51,029 nt of DNA from Synergistales bacterium. Lineage in GTDB: Bacteria > Synergistota > Synergistia > Synergistales > Aminobacteriaceae. The DNA is taken from positions 1 to 51,029 of the forward strand of contig BNVH01000013.1 in NCBI GenBank assembly GCA_025997955.1, written 5' to 3'. A program made the translations under genes and the position numbers. Below, one piece after another: positions 43,901 to 51,029 of the stretch. Below the pieces are notes generated by a model that saw only the letters and a list, made by a program, of their open reading frames with translations, was not told the origin of the DNA and did not search any database. Every line of letters begins with the position of its first letter. The first letter of the stretch is position 1.

Positions 43901-45083
43901 CAAGGCATGTAATGTGGTTGGCGTAACTTGCACTGAAAACCGAAGGACGCTTGAAGATGCTGGTCATGTGTGGTTCGATGTGGCGATTGTGGATGAGGTG
44001 AGCAAGGCGACGCCAACGGAGATAATTATGCCGCTGATGATGGCTAAAACTGCCATACTCGTCGGCGACCACCGTCAGCTCCCCCCTACTTTCAAGGGCG
44101 ATCAGTCCTATAAGGAGGCAGCGGAAGAACAGTTGGAAGAGAATGTTAATGAAGCTGATGGCTCAGAACTAACTGAAGAAAACTATAAGCGATTTGAAAA
44201 GATGGTCTCATCGTCCCTTTTCAAAGAGCATTTTGAAAACGCTGGGGCAAATCTCAAGGCTTCTCTCACAACGCAATATAGGATGCATCCTCAAATTATG
44301 GATGCGATAAACCAGTTCTACGACATGCGCTTAGTGTGCGGGCTTAAAGATCCAGACGCAAAAGATCCTCACTCAGCTCCTGCCGGACACCGGCTTCACG
44401 GCCTTACACTGACGGGACTTAACGGCAAGCCATATGTAACGCCTGATCAGCATGTTGCTTGGATAAATTCAAAACTTGATCCCATTGGCAAGAGTTATAC
44501 GGATAGAAAGCTCGGTTCCAGCAGAGTCAACGATGTTGAAGCAGCGCTTATAGCGAAGTGCCTGTATGATATTGAAATGGCTTACAGAGAGATGGGCTAC
44601 GGCAAGGACGGTAAAGGCCCCAGACAAGTTGGTGTTGTTTCGTTTTATGGCAGACAGGTGGGAGTATTACGCAGAACCATCCAAAAATTTAAACGGCTGA
44701 AGAAGTTTGAGTTTTCAGCGATCAAGTCGGATGTGAACACTGTAGATCGCTATCAGGGACAGGAGCGCCCGATTATTATTGTCAGCATGGTTCGCAACCC
44801 AAAAGGGAAGTTGGGACCCAACGCTTTTCCGTCTCAATTTGAGCGCATCAACGTGGCATTTTCCCGCGCGCAGGAGCTTCTTGTCATAGTCGGGGCGGCT
44901 GAGGTCTTTAGCGACTATCTGGTTGAACTCCCCTATGCGGATAAGCCCGGTCGTCATTCTGTGACTGTATACCGGCAAATTTACGATAAAATCTACAGGG
45001 ATGGCGGATATTCGCCGTCAAAGGATATTATGTCATCTGAGGACTTTAAGAGTATCCTACAAGTAACGGAAGAGAGGCGCTAA
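40941..45083 (+). CDS. Giant superfamily 1 (DNA2/UPF1-like) helicase
   Basis: Protein of 1,380 residues. The ATG at 40941 follows gaggagg. The N-terminal ~100 residues carry a duplicated segment (NMYINFDTNA and NMYINFDKNA), and a domain of unknown type covers ~120-490. Walker A QGPPGTGKTT is at ~508, and a ~450-residue coiled-coil insertion lies between motifs I and II. Motif II VDEVSKATP is at ~1017, GDHRQLPPTF at ~1042 and TTQYRMHPQIMD at ~1112. RYQGQERPIIIVSMVRN is at ~1270 and NVAFSRAQ at ~1304. This is an ATP-driven DNA or RNA helicase/translocase. It is first of five tightly packed genes. No nuclease domain is evident. Confidence 0.9.
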   Translation: MGKGIWESLLNLIGTKDKKEASGHADSISNKLNNQGTARVSKPKQEASQKEDVVSNHNNMYINFDTNAKAVRTSNFRQETPQMENVVVSGSGNMYINFDKNADDNVNNSGRRFPGLRTQLKNLRKKHKNQLFPDLSENDDFLARFQECFFPNDFTVDYLVSNISFDDKPYLAIRPYIIGPRLDRELPIGLSLMIRCYVQVNPRNQDSPELVVQRIDVVSHSRPRDFERRISASIQSTEEKRILARTSQEYSERNVMKQAFVNSLPHISQITKERIKDWSDYLSWRDRYIRSRVSGLRYFKADFTKSEYKFLAVAESKESFDNALRYLKQGDCSIFPLNYSENPWGFAPKENTYVKRIPLGNYISSENAAFQDQVDGMPWDKPFCAYIHFQLPDEDQGLLDEMKDDKTLDTDIIANRFLKDIPKDGFLALDVTGDSVLIRRQREILGELERGEGYAPFLSSYMFDIKAASEPRTIREIADDAWMRKDLNEDQKLSVRKMISVPDLGLIQGPPGTGKTTMIAEAVYQFVCDGKKVLLASQANLAVDNVLERLEQIPDILAIRLGKKGEEDNPYSEKNAYKTYYRAIAQKCRKDTLNVWRDNEEKLEFYNRWLDDTASLRRDINQLSEIKSSVSLELRDIGNEKQKKEEESAQAEATLSELRQVDDFIEAFHSGQSWDGRLPNEILREFFDEIVTPLTKLEEIGISMNNFWSAFDEKQTIEQSVFAAKVLRRWNGLKEQLPRLSEDCARLKILDTETLMTPEDAAHLDELNRRGQKLHEELLENDGVLKEYRDVKLEISDIKKRSGGLDREVYSGIFDKESDGVKAYLSYTEPSSRSELLKKLEEVLSAIHSIEKSVEDGINRLETVLKNYRGRADRAIEDDAKLKSELKSLEGRERAADTRISELDDQIAKKTNSLLGLIKNNGVESQVNGDSYEKVRKVIEQEAESIKTILDQTKTTRDTWGPILKSWVDSLENPNPSDMKIFSDEYTKACNVVGVTCTENRRTLEDAGHVWFDVAIVDEVSKATPTEIIMPLMMAKTAILVGDHRQLPPTFKGDQSYKEAAEEQLEENVNEADGSELTEENYKRFEKMVSSSLFKEHFENAGANLKASLTTQYRMHPQIMDAINQFYDMRLVCGLKDPDAKDPHSAPAGHRLHGLTLTGLNGKPYVTPDQHVAWINSKLDPIGKSYTDRKLGSSRVNDVEAALIAKCLYDIEMAYREMGYGKDGKGPRQVGVVSFYGRQVGVLRRTIQKFKRLKKFEFSAIKSDVNTVDRYQGQERPIIIVSMVRNPKGKLGPNAFPSQFERINVAFSRAQELLVIVGAAEVFSDYLVELPYADKPGRHSVTVYRQIYDKIYRDGGYSPSKDIMSSEDFKSILQVTEERR

Positions 45084-45085
45084 CA

Positions 45086-46696
45086 TTGGAATTAGAGCGA
45101 ATAAGGGTCGGATTTCCAATTCTTAAGCTTGGCGTGCAAATCATTCACGCTACGCCACGTCATGCCACGGCTTTTGAAAAAGTCCTTTTAGACCTGTGTT
45201 TTCGTTTTAGGGGAAATAATCAGCAAACAGCCCTTACCCTTGATGCCGTGTTCAGAAATATTCTTGGAGTATCCAGCCCATCCGCTTTTGTCTCCTCCGC
45301 GATAGATGAGCTGATAGGGTTAAACGTGCTTCGTTGTGATAAAGATATAAATGCTTATGAAAAAATACAGATAAGCGACCTTACTCTTACCGAGCTGGGG
45401 AAATCTATGGCATCAAGTGGGTTATTGCCGGCTAAACCTTACACACAGGATATGGAATTATGCTATGATCCAATAAAGGATAAATTACTCACGGAAAGTG
45501 AGAAAAACACGCTTTCCAGTAACGCGCCCGCAATATCGTTAGACGCCGGTCTGTTCAGTGGGGTTTTCCCTGAGGAAGGCATCAGAAAATATATATCCAA
45601 TTGTGACTGGCTTAGAAAAGACAGTCAGATAGAGTCCGTCATGCTGACATCCGAAGCCATTGCTTGGCGTAGTTTCCCAGCAACTGTCGAGATGAATGAT
45701 AATATCATGAGCATAGTGTTGAAAGACACTGCTCAAAATAAGTATATAGGTGAACTGAACGCTGATGATGTATACAGTCGCTTCATTAAGCCGGTATTTT
45801 CTCACCCCGTTGAATCTCTTCTTGAAACAGTGGAAAATGTTCCTCAAGATGATAACGCAACGCCTAAGTATACCTCTATCACAAAGGCCGTAGAAGATTT
45901 TGAAAAACAGGAAGCGCAATCGTCTTTACTGTTGACGGATGGATATCGAAATATAAGCAGTTTTGTCTCGTATGAACCAAAAACTGGTCAGATTGTATTG
46001 ATATTTAACCCAACGAATAAAGATGAAGTCGACATAAAATGGAACACGGCGCACGATGGCTGTATAGTGGACATAAAGGGAGTATTTGGCGGACTCCTGG
46101 CATCAAAACGTTCTTTCGTTCGAGCCATGAATGTCACTGTAAAAATTGGCCACGAATCGTACCAAATCCCATTGGCCGTTTTTAACCAAGGCGAGCTCGA
46201 CACCACTCGCATCCTTCCTGCTATAACCGACGATCTGTTTAAGAAAAGCGAAGCGGACGCTTTAAAATTCCAGGCAATTTGGGAGAAGAACTTACTCAAG
46301 AAGACGGATAAGAAAACGAATGAAGTTTCCACATCGTCTGATGTTTCCGCTGAGATAGCTGACATGCGACCTGCGATGGAGGATACGTCTCATGCGATGG
46401 AGGCGTTTTCCGTCAGCGACTATACTGGTAAATATTATTCCGATCTTGAATCACGTCTGTTTCAACTTGGCGCCAAAGGAAAAAAATTAGATAATTACAT
46501 AAATAATTTGACTCAACGTGGGCTGATCAACGACGATACACATAATATCTGTAGAGATTTTCTGCGATCATACTCAGCGATAATTTCAGCGACTTTTGAA
46601 GAGTTGCCGGAAGATGAGCGCGATAAACAGCTCACCGAATATTATGCTCTTTACCGTAGCATAGTGGAGAAGTTGAGAGATATTAAAAAGGGATAG
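45086..46696 (+). CDS. 536-residue operon protein of unknown family
   Basis: TTG start 2 bases after the helicase stop, with gaagagagg upstream. Residues ~20-110 look like a winged-helix unit (FEKVLLDLCFRF, then TLDAVFRNILGV and AIDELIGLNVL). The middle (~150-400) is mixed alpha/beta without a motif I recognise. The C-terminal ~100 residues are helical (GKYYSDLESRLFQLGAKGKK). No transmembrane segment is seen. The coupling suggests it is an adaptor or regulator working with the helicase and the AAA+ protein. Confidence 0.8.
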   Translation: MELERIRVGFPILKLGVQIIHATPRHATAFEKVLLDLCFRFRGNNQQTALTLDAVFRNILGVSSPSAFVSSAIDELIGLNVLRCDKDINAYEKIQISDLTLTELGKSMASSGLLPAKPYTQDMELCYDPIKDKLLTESEKNTLSSNAPAISLDAGLFSGVFPEEGIRKYISNCDWLRKDSQIESVMLTSEAIAWRSFPATVEMNDNIMSIVLKDTAQNKYIGELNADDVYSRFIKPVFSHPVESLLETVENVPQDDNATPKYTSITKAVEDFEKQEAQSSLLLTDGYRNISSFVSYEPKTGQIVLIFNPTNKDEVDIKWNTAHDGCIVDIKGVFGGLLASKRSFVRAMNVTVKIGHESYQIPLAVFNQGELDTTRILPAITDDLFKKSEADALKFQAIWEKNLLKKTDKKTNEVSTSSDVSAEIADMRPAMEDTSHAMEAFSVSDYTGKYYSDLESRLFQLGAKGKKLDNYINNLTQRGLINDDTHNICRDFLRSYSAIISATFEELPEDERDKQLTEYYALYRSIVEKLRDIKKG

Positions 46697-46710
46697 CGGA
46701 GGGGATAGTT

Positions 46711-48102
46711 ATGAGCTCACACGAAGAGTGGTCATGGTCTCTTAGCAGTGTAGTGGCCTATCTGCAGAGGCAAGCGGCAAGAGAACAACGTCACAGAGAA
46801 TATCTGCAGCGGCAGGCTAATCGAGAGAAGAACCATCAAGAGTATCTACAACGACAAGCGGCAAGAGAACAACGTCAACAAGAGTATCTACAGCGACAAG
46901 CAGTGAGAGAAAAAAACCAGCGAGAGTATCTCGCAAGGCAAGAGAGACAGCATCAGGAATTTCTTGCAAAGCAGGCTGCACGTGAGGCGAATGAGCAAGA
47001 GTATATTGAGCGGATACAGGAAAACGTCTCACACTTCCGTGAGCGTTATGAAAAAACGATCGAAACCATGAGACGTGATGGTTTAGAGGACTATATGCCG
47101 GCAGAATTCACAAGCCTTCGTGAGCGCATGGCCGAGTTGGATGACCTTCTTGATCATGATCCAAAGTCCGCGAGGGAATTGAGTCTCAGTATTGGTGAGG
47201 AAATAAGCCGTGTTTCCGCCCTTTCTCGCGCCGCAAGGACGGAGTTTGAGGCAAAAGAGAGGGCGCGCTTGCGCGAATTTGAAGAGAAGCGCGCGCAAGC
47301 GAAGTCTGAACTATCTCAGTTCTTATATTCGTCCATCGCAGAGATTCAAGACCCTATAGCGCAGGATTTTGCCTTTGACGAACTTAGGGTGATACAGGCT
47401 GATTATTCAGGACGTGCCGTTGACCAAAACACGATTGCGCAAGTCAAAAACGAGTTGAAACGGAAAATTGATGCCGTTATGTCTCGCGCGTCTGAACGGG
47501 CAGAGGAGTGGAAGCGGAAAAAAGCGGAAGAAAACGCTCCGAGAATACAGGAGGTTCTGATACAGGCATATCAGGAAGAACTAAAGGAGGACGGGGAAAA
47601 AAATGAAGAAGTTCAATCTATCTTAAAAGGGTTAGAAGCATTGCGCAACCAAGCGTCAAGTGGCGCGCGTCCTGTTGGTGATCTGCGTAGTAGTCTCAAA
47701 GATATAGTTGAAAAGACAGACGTGGCGGTAGCGGACGAGAGTTGCCGTCGTATGGTAGTCCGTTCCGTGTACGACGCGCTCAAAAAACTCGGTTTTATTT
47801 TAGAAGCCCCACGTCTCGAATCTGGAGAAAAAGATGAGGTTGTAATCTTAGCCCGAAAACCGTCAGGCTCAGAAGCGAAGTTCAGAATATCTCCTGACGG
47901 TAAGATGAACTTCAGGTTTGATAAATATGAGGGCATGATGTGTAAGAACGATATAGACAAAGTTCTGCTCATGTTGGATGATATTTATGGGATTAAGCTC
48001 TCTGACGAACGTGTTCTGTGGCAAAACCCCGACCGTATCGACAAGACTCAGAAGCCAATTCCCGGTGACAATTACAGAAGGAGTGGCACAGGAAATGGAT
48101 AA
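46711..48102 (+). CDS. Coiled-coil operon protein with N-terminal Gln/Arg repeats
   Basis: 463 residues. The first ~90 residues are tandem 12-residue units of the form YLQRQAAREQRH, and a long predicted coiled coil covers ~95-310. The last ~120 residues form a compact domain (SCRRMVVRSVYDALKKLGFI, then KFRISPDGKMNFRFDKYEGM). The ribosome site gcggaggggat is strong. Its end overlaps the AAA+ gene by 8 bases. It is probably a structural or scaffold component; the family is unrecognised. Confidence 0.8.
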   Translation: MSSHEEWSWSLSSVVAYLQRQAAREQRHREYLQRQANREKNHQEYLQRQAAREQRQQEYLQRQAVREKNQREYLARQERQHQEFLAKQAAREANEQEYIERIQENVSHFRERYEKTIETMRRDGLEDYMPAEFTSLRERMAELDDLLDHDPKSARELSLSIGEEISRVSALSRAARTEFEAKERARLREFEEKRAQAKSELSQFLYSSIAEIQDPIAQDFAFDELRVIQADYSGRAVDQNTIAQVKNELKRKIDAVMSRASERAEEWKRKKAEENAPRIQEVLIQAYQEELKEDGEKNEEVQSILKGLEALRNQASSGARPVGDLRSSLKDIVEKTDVAVADESCRRMVVRSVYDALKKLGFILEAPRLESGEKDEVVILARKPSGSEAKFRISPDGKMNFRFDKYEGMMCKNDIDKVLLMLDDIYGIKLSDERVLWQNPDRIDKTQKPIPGDNYRRSGTGNG

Positions 48103-49957
48103 AGATAACGAACCTATCTGGCTGAGCAGTCTGAAGCGACAGGTATCTGTTAAAAGCGGGATAATACTCCATGGCAATGTTCTTGATATATGTTACGGGA
48201 ACGGCAGGTTGGAGATGCCTGTGATTGAGGTAGTTACGAACGCATTAAAGCAGATTGGTTTCGAGAATATTATCGTGTGGAATCAATTTTTCGGAGCTGA
48301 GGATGTTCCGAGTGAAGTATGGGAGGCGGCACAGCGGGACGTTATGCCGAATTCTTCAAGTTCAAGCTCTGGAACTGAATATTCCATGGGGGATGATAAT
48401 ACGCAAACTCCAGTCTCCTCTGTTCCTACAGTGACAACGAGAGCGAATATAGATGATTTTTTAATTACGCTTTATCGTCACATGGTAACGCCAAAAAGAG
48501 GACGCTACGCATTTTTGGTAGATTGGAGTCAATATCTGTTCGGTAACGCTAACTCCCTCACGGCAGATGAGCGCTCACAGCTTCTTGCGCTCTCAAAAGC
48601 CCTCCGCGACGCAACGCGTTCCAAACTTGGGGATGCCGATTTGGATAACGTGGTGATATTCGTAACACCAAAGATGGGAAATATTCCACCGGCATTATAT
48701 CAAGGCAATAACTCCATCGGAGAAGTGGTTATTCCCTTTCCGGGGCGCGCGGAACGAGAGGATTTTCTGAAAGGAACTTACGACAAATGGCAACTTAAGG
48801 GCAACCCACAGCCCGGTACGCCTAAATTTGGTGACTTTGTAGACGCAACGGATGGGATGTCGCTACGCGATATGCATCAACTCTTAAAAATGTCCAAACA
48901 ACAGGGTTCTGACCTTTTATCTTTTGAACAGCTTATCAGTCTATATAAATATGGCGAACGGAAGAGTCCTTGGGAAGAATTGGACAGGAGCAAGTTAAAG
49001 ACTATCGCGGAGACATTGAAGAAACGTGTTAAGGGACAAGACGAAGCTATCGAAAAGGTAAAAAGTGTCATAATCCGCGCCTTTACCGGTCTCTCGGGCT
49101 TGCAACACTCCAAGACGCAGAGAATGCCGAAGGGTGTGCTTTTCTTCGTCGGCCCTACTGGTGTGGGCAAGACAGAACTTGCAAAATCGCTCGCGCAGTT
49201 TCTCTTTGGCGATGAGGAAGCATGTGTTCGCTTCGATATGTCGGAGTTTAACCATGAGCACAGCGACCAGCGTCTTGTGGGAGCGCCTCCCGGCTATGTC
49301 GGATATGAAGAGGGCGGACAGCTTACCAATGCCGTTAAACGCAGACCGTTTTCCGTATTACTCTTCGATGAGATAGAAAAAGCCCACACTAGAATACTCG
49401 ATAAGTTTCTTCAGATTCTTGAGGACGGCAGATTAACGGATGGTAAAGGGGAGACTGTTTACTTCTCCGAAACTGTTATAATCTTTACGTCGAACATTGG
49501 AGCATCAGAAGTAGTGATGAGAGATGATAAGGATGAAGTTAAGCAGGAATTCCTTGAAAAAGTCCAAGATCACTTTAGAGTCACAGCTAAGCGCCCAGAG
49601 TTACTTGGTAGGATAGGTGATAATATAGTACCTTTCAATTTTATTACCAGCACGGGCTTCCTGAAGGCGATTGCCAAGGCTAAATTGGAGCCCCTGCGCG
49701 AAAAGCTGAAGGAGAAGTACGGCATCACGGACGTTATTTTTGATAGCGAGGAGCAATCTCTGGAGGCCATAGCAAGCGCCGTTGATAGAAGCATGGGAGG
49801 AAGAGCGGTAACAAACGAGATAGTGAAGGATATAATCGACCCACTTGCCGAGTACCTCTTCAATGAGGTTGACGACCCATCACATTGCACGGGAAGAAAG
49901 ATCATCATAACGCAATTGAACAACAAGAAACCGATATTTGATTTTGATCTGAAGTGA
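48095..49957 (+). CDS. ClpB/ClpA-like AAA+ ATPase with divergent N-terminal half
   Basis: 620 residues from the ATG at 48095, which overlaps the upstream gene by 8 bases. The C-terminal ~310 residues are a Clp/Hsp100 second-type AAA module: GQDEAIEKVKSVI, Walker A GPTGVGKTE ~353, GAPPGYVGYEEGGQL, Walker B VLLFDEIEKAH ~425, FTSNIG and a small C-terminal domain. The N-terminal ~310 residues have an AAA-like layout without a Walker A (SGIILHGNVLDICYGNGR; FLVDWSQYLFG). No ClpN domain and no ClpP-binding loop (LGF type) are seen, so it is more likely a remodelling ATPase than a protease subunit. Confidence 0.88.
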   Translation: MDKDNEPIWLSSLKRQVSVKSGIILHGNVLDICYGNGRLEMPVIEVVTNALKQIGFENIIVWNQFFGAEDVPSEVWEAAQRDVMPNSSSSSSGTEYSMGDDNTQTPVSSVPTVTTRANIDDFLITLYRHMVTPKRGRYAFLVDWSQYLFGNANSLTADERSQLLALSKALRDATRSKLGDADLDNVVIFVTPKMGNIPPALYQGNNSIGEVVIPFPGRAEREDFLKGTYDKWQLKGNPQPGTPKFGDFVDATDGMSLRDMHQLLKMSKQQGSDLLSFEQLISLYKYGERKSPWEELDRSKLKTIAETLKKRVKGQDEAIEKVKSVIIRAFTGLSGLQHSKTQRMPKGVLFFVGPTGVGKTELAKSLAQFLFGDEEACVRFDMSEFNHEHSDQRLVGAPPGYVGYEEGGQLTNAVKRRPFSVLLFDEIEKAHTRILDKFLQILEDGRLTDGKGETVYFSETVIIFTSNIGASEVVMRDDKDEVKQEFLEKVQDHFRVTAKRPELLGRIGDNIVPFNFITSTGFLKAIAKAKLEPLREKLKEKYGITDVIFDSEEQSLEAIASAVDRSMGGRAVTNEIVKDIIDPLAEYLFNEVDDPSHCTGRKIIITQLNNKKPIFDFDLK

Positions 49958-49964
49958 TGGCAGA

Positions 49965-50546
49965 ATGGGACGTTTAAACCTTGCGACATGGGTTGACTGC
50001 ACGGCGGTAGAGGGCCCTGGAAATCGCTTTGCCCTCTGGGTGCAGGGGTGCGTTCAAAAATGTCCTGAGTGCTGTAACCCGCATATGTTTGACCTTATGC
50101 CTCAACACATCTTAGAAGTAGATGAAGTGTTAAGTAAAATCGTACATGCTCAGATTGAATATGGCATAGAGGGTGTAACATTTTTGGGTGGAGAACCCAT
50201 GTTGCAGGCAAAAGGTCTTTCAAAACTCGCGGCAGAGTGTTTAAATTTACAGCTGTCGGTAGTCGTTTTTACGGGATACACTCTGGAGTATCTTCAGACT
50301 TGCTCAATGCCGGGAGTTCTCGAATTATTGAAATACGTTGATTTATTGATAGACGGCCCCTATATTGCTTCAATGCCGGAGAAAGAACGGAACTGGGTTG
50401 GATCTTCCAATCAACGTTTCCATTTTTTAAGCAAACGATATTCCTCCAGCATTGAAAGAGATCCAACATATTCGCATGGATTTGAGCTGAGAATATCGCT
50501 TGATGGCACATTAAAAAGCAATGGATGGCCAAATCAATTTGACTGA
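49965..50546 (+). CDS. NrdG-like radical SAM protein
   Basis: 193 residues. GPGNRFALWVQGCVQKCPEC carries the C29-x3-C33-x2-C36 4Fe-4S motif of radical SAM enzymes. GVTFLGGEPMLQ is the SAM-binding GGE motif. LLIDGPYI and WVGSSNQRF are typical of anaerobic ribonucleotide reductase activases. NrdG installs a glycyl radical on NrdD, but no NrdD is encoded here. The gene follows the AAA+ gene by 7 bases, so it may act on another protein or make a modified small molecule. Confidence 0.88.
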   Translation: MGRLNLATWVDCTAVEGPGNRFALWVQGCVQKCPECCNPHMFDLMPQHILEVDEVLSKIVHAQIEYGIEGVTFLGGEPMLQAKGLSKLAAECLNLQLSVVVFTGYTLEYLQTCSMPGVLELLKYVDLLIDGPYIASMPEKERNWVGSSNQRFHFLSKRYSSSIERDPTYSHGFELRISLDGTLKSNGWPNQFD

Positions 50547-50574
50547 AACACAACCCAGAGAGGATGGTGTCCAC

Positions 50575-50745
50575 ATGAAAATAGCGACTCTCACCGATAA
50601 CGTGCCAATGCTTTCAGTTATTGACCCGCTTTTCTATTGGTTTAAGTCAGCGACACTTTTTAGGCTTGATTCTCTTAACATTTTTCTGACTTCAGTCAAG
50701 GCAAAACCTAGCAAGTTTTCACCTTGCCATTTAAAAGGATCCTGA
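50575..50745 (+). CDS. Start of a further operon gene, probably truncated
   Basis: ATG at 50575 after agagagg, reading MKIATLTDNVPMLSVIDPLF and then, from about base 50640, sequence antisense to the NADAR remnant. Only ~20 residues look native. The spacing suggests the sixth gene of the operon was cut by insertion of foreign DNA. Family not identifiable. Confidence 0.35.
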   Translation: MKIATLTDNVPMLSVIDPLFYWFKSATLFRLDSLNIFLTSVKAKPSKFSPCHLKGS

Positions 50746-50904
50746 ATATCAGGATTATTTTTATCTAATCCTATACCCCATACTTTATCATAAGGACTAG
50801 CTTCAACTAGAATTTTGCCTTCAGTACTTAGAAGATATTTTCTAAGTCTTGTATTTTGACCAAATTTTTCTATATTGCCAACAATAACTATGCCATATTT
50901 AGGT
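50647..50904 (-). pseudogene. NADAR-family (YbiA-like) 3' remnant
   Basis: The minus strand encodes about 85 residues ending in TGA at 50647-50649, with the family signature ILVEASPYDKVWGIGL, then DPFKWQGENLLGFALTEVR. NADAR proteins act on NAD- or ADP-ribose-derived molecules or remove ADP-ribose. A TAG codon one residue upstream of the visible part, and the absence of the N-terminal half (Ser/Glu-His region), show it is 5'-truncated. The DNA is much more AT-rich than its neighbours. Confidence 0.8.
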
Positions 50905-51029
50905 AACTACTCAGGACTTGACAGACAGCGATAGAACAAGATAAAAACTTCGAGAGCTATTGAAATTAAGGACTTGCAAAATAAGTTGAGTCCATGTAAG
51001 CTCTTTTAAAAGGAAATTAAATTTAACTT
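50905..51029. other. AT-rich end of window, nothing recognised
   Basis: About 125 bases with no gene, repeat or clear signal seen on either strand. Confidence 0.5.

Overview
The window most likely comes from an anaerobic diderm bacterium of the Synergistota type. This is inferred from gene content, not from a database match. It combines an outer-membrane secretin with a nearly complete type II secretion operon (so two membranes), Firmicutes-like regulators (CtsR-ClpC, a PspA/zinc-ribbon/SPFH cassette, ComFC, YitT), molybdenum-hydroxylase maturation genes and an NrdG-like radical SAM protein. Many genes overlap or are closely spaced, and TTG starts are used several times.

Bases 1-9178 form a flagellin locus. 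A 3' fragment of an Rpn-like nuclease/transposase ends in a strong terminator. A sigma-28-like promoter then leads into a decayed flagellin copy carrying an 18-G tract, a 1,713-residue giant flagellin, and an 875-residue flagellin with an HEXXH metalloprotease insert (flagellinolysin type). A terminator and a glyoxalase remnant follow. Bases 9179-19949 hold an O-antigen-ligase-like membrane protein and a type II secretion operon in the order J-K-L-M-N-C-I-D-E, with GspF and GspG absent. Bases 20109-24752 hold ctsR-clpC and uvrC. Bases 24789-25484 are a RelBE/YafQ-type toxin-antitoxin pair between direct repeats. Bases 25506-30715 are a divergent molybdenum cluster: a Fur-family regulator plus modABC on the minus strand, and a MoeA-like protein plus XdhC on the plus strand, with a duplicated operator between them. 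Bases 30789-35233 hold the PspA/zinc-ribbon/SPFH cassette, comFC and a YitT-family gene.

The last third (35417-51029) is accessory DNA and the most unusual part. A short tyrosine recombinase lies beside two inverted 30-40 bp sites that share a core and enclose about 110 bp with a terminator, which looks like an invertible switch. Next come a zinc-ribbon/TPR/TIR/RCC1-repeat protein with the NADase glutamate position conserved, an SPFH protein with zinc ribbons, and two small membrane proteins, the second truncated at a 65-bp repeat of the recombinase 3' end. A five-gene operon follows (40941-50546): a giant SF1 helicase, a 536-residue protein of unknown family, a coiled-coil protein, a ClpB-like AAA+ ATPase and an NrdG-like radical SAM protein without NrdD. 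I do not recognise this operon as a named system, and it is the best candidate here for an undescribed conflict or stress system. The window closes in AT-rich DNA with a 5'-truncated NADAR-family gene.
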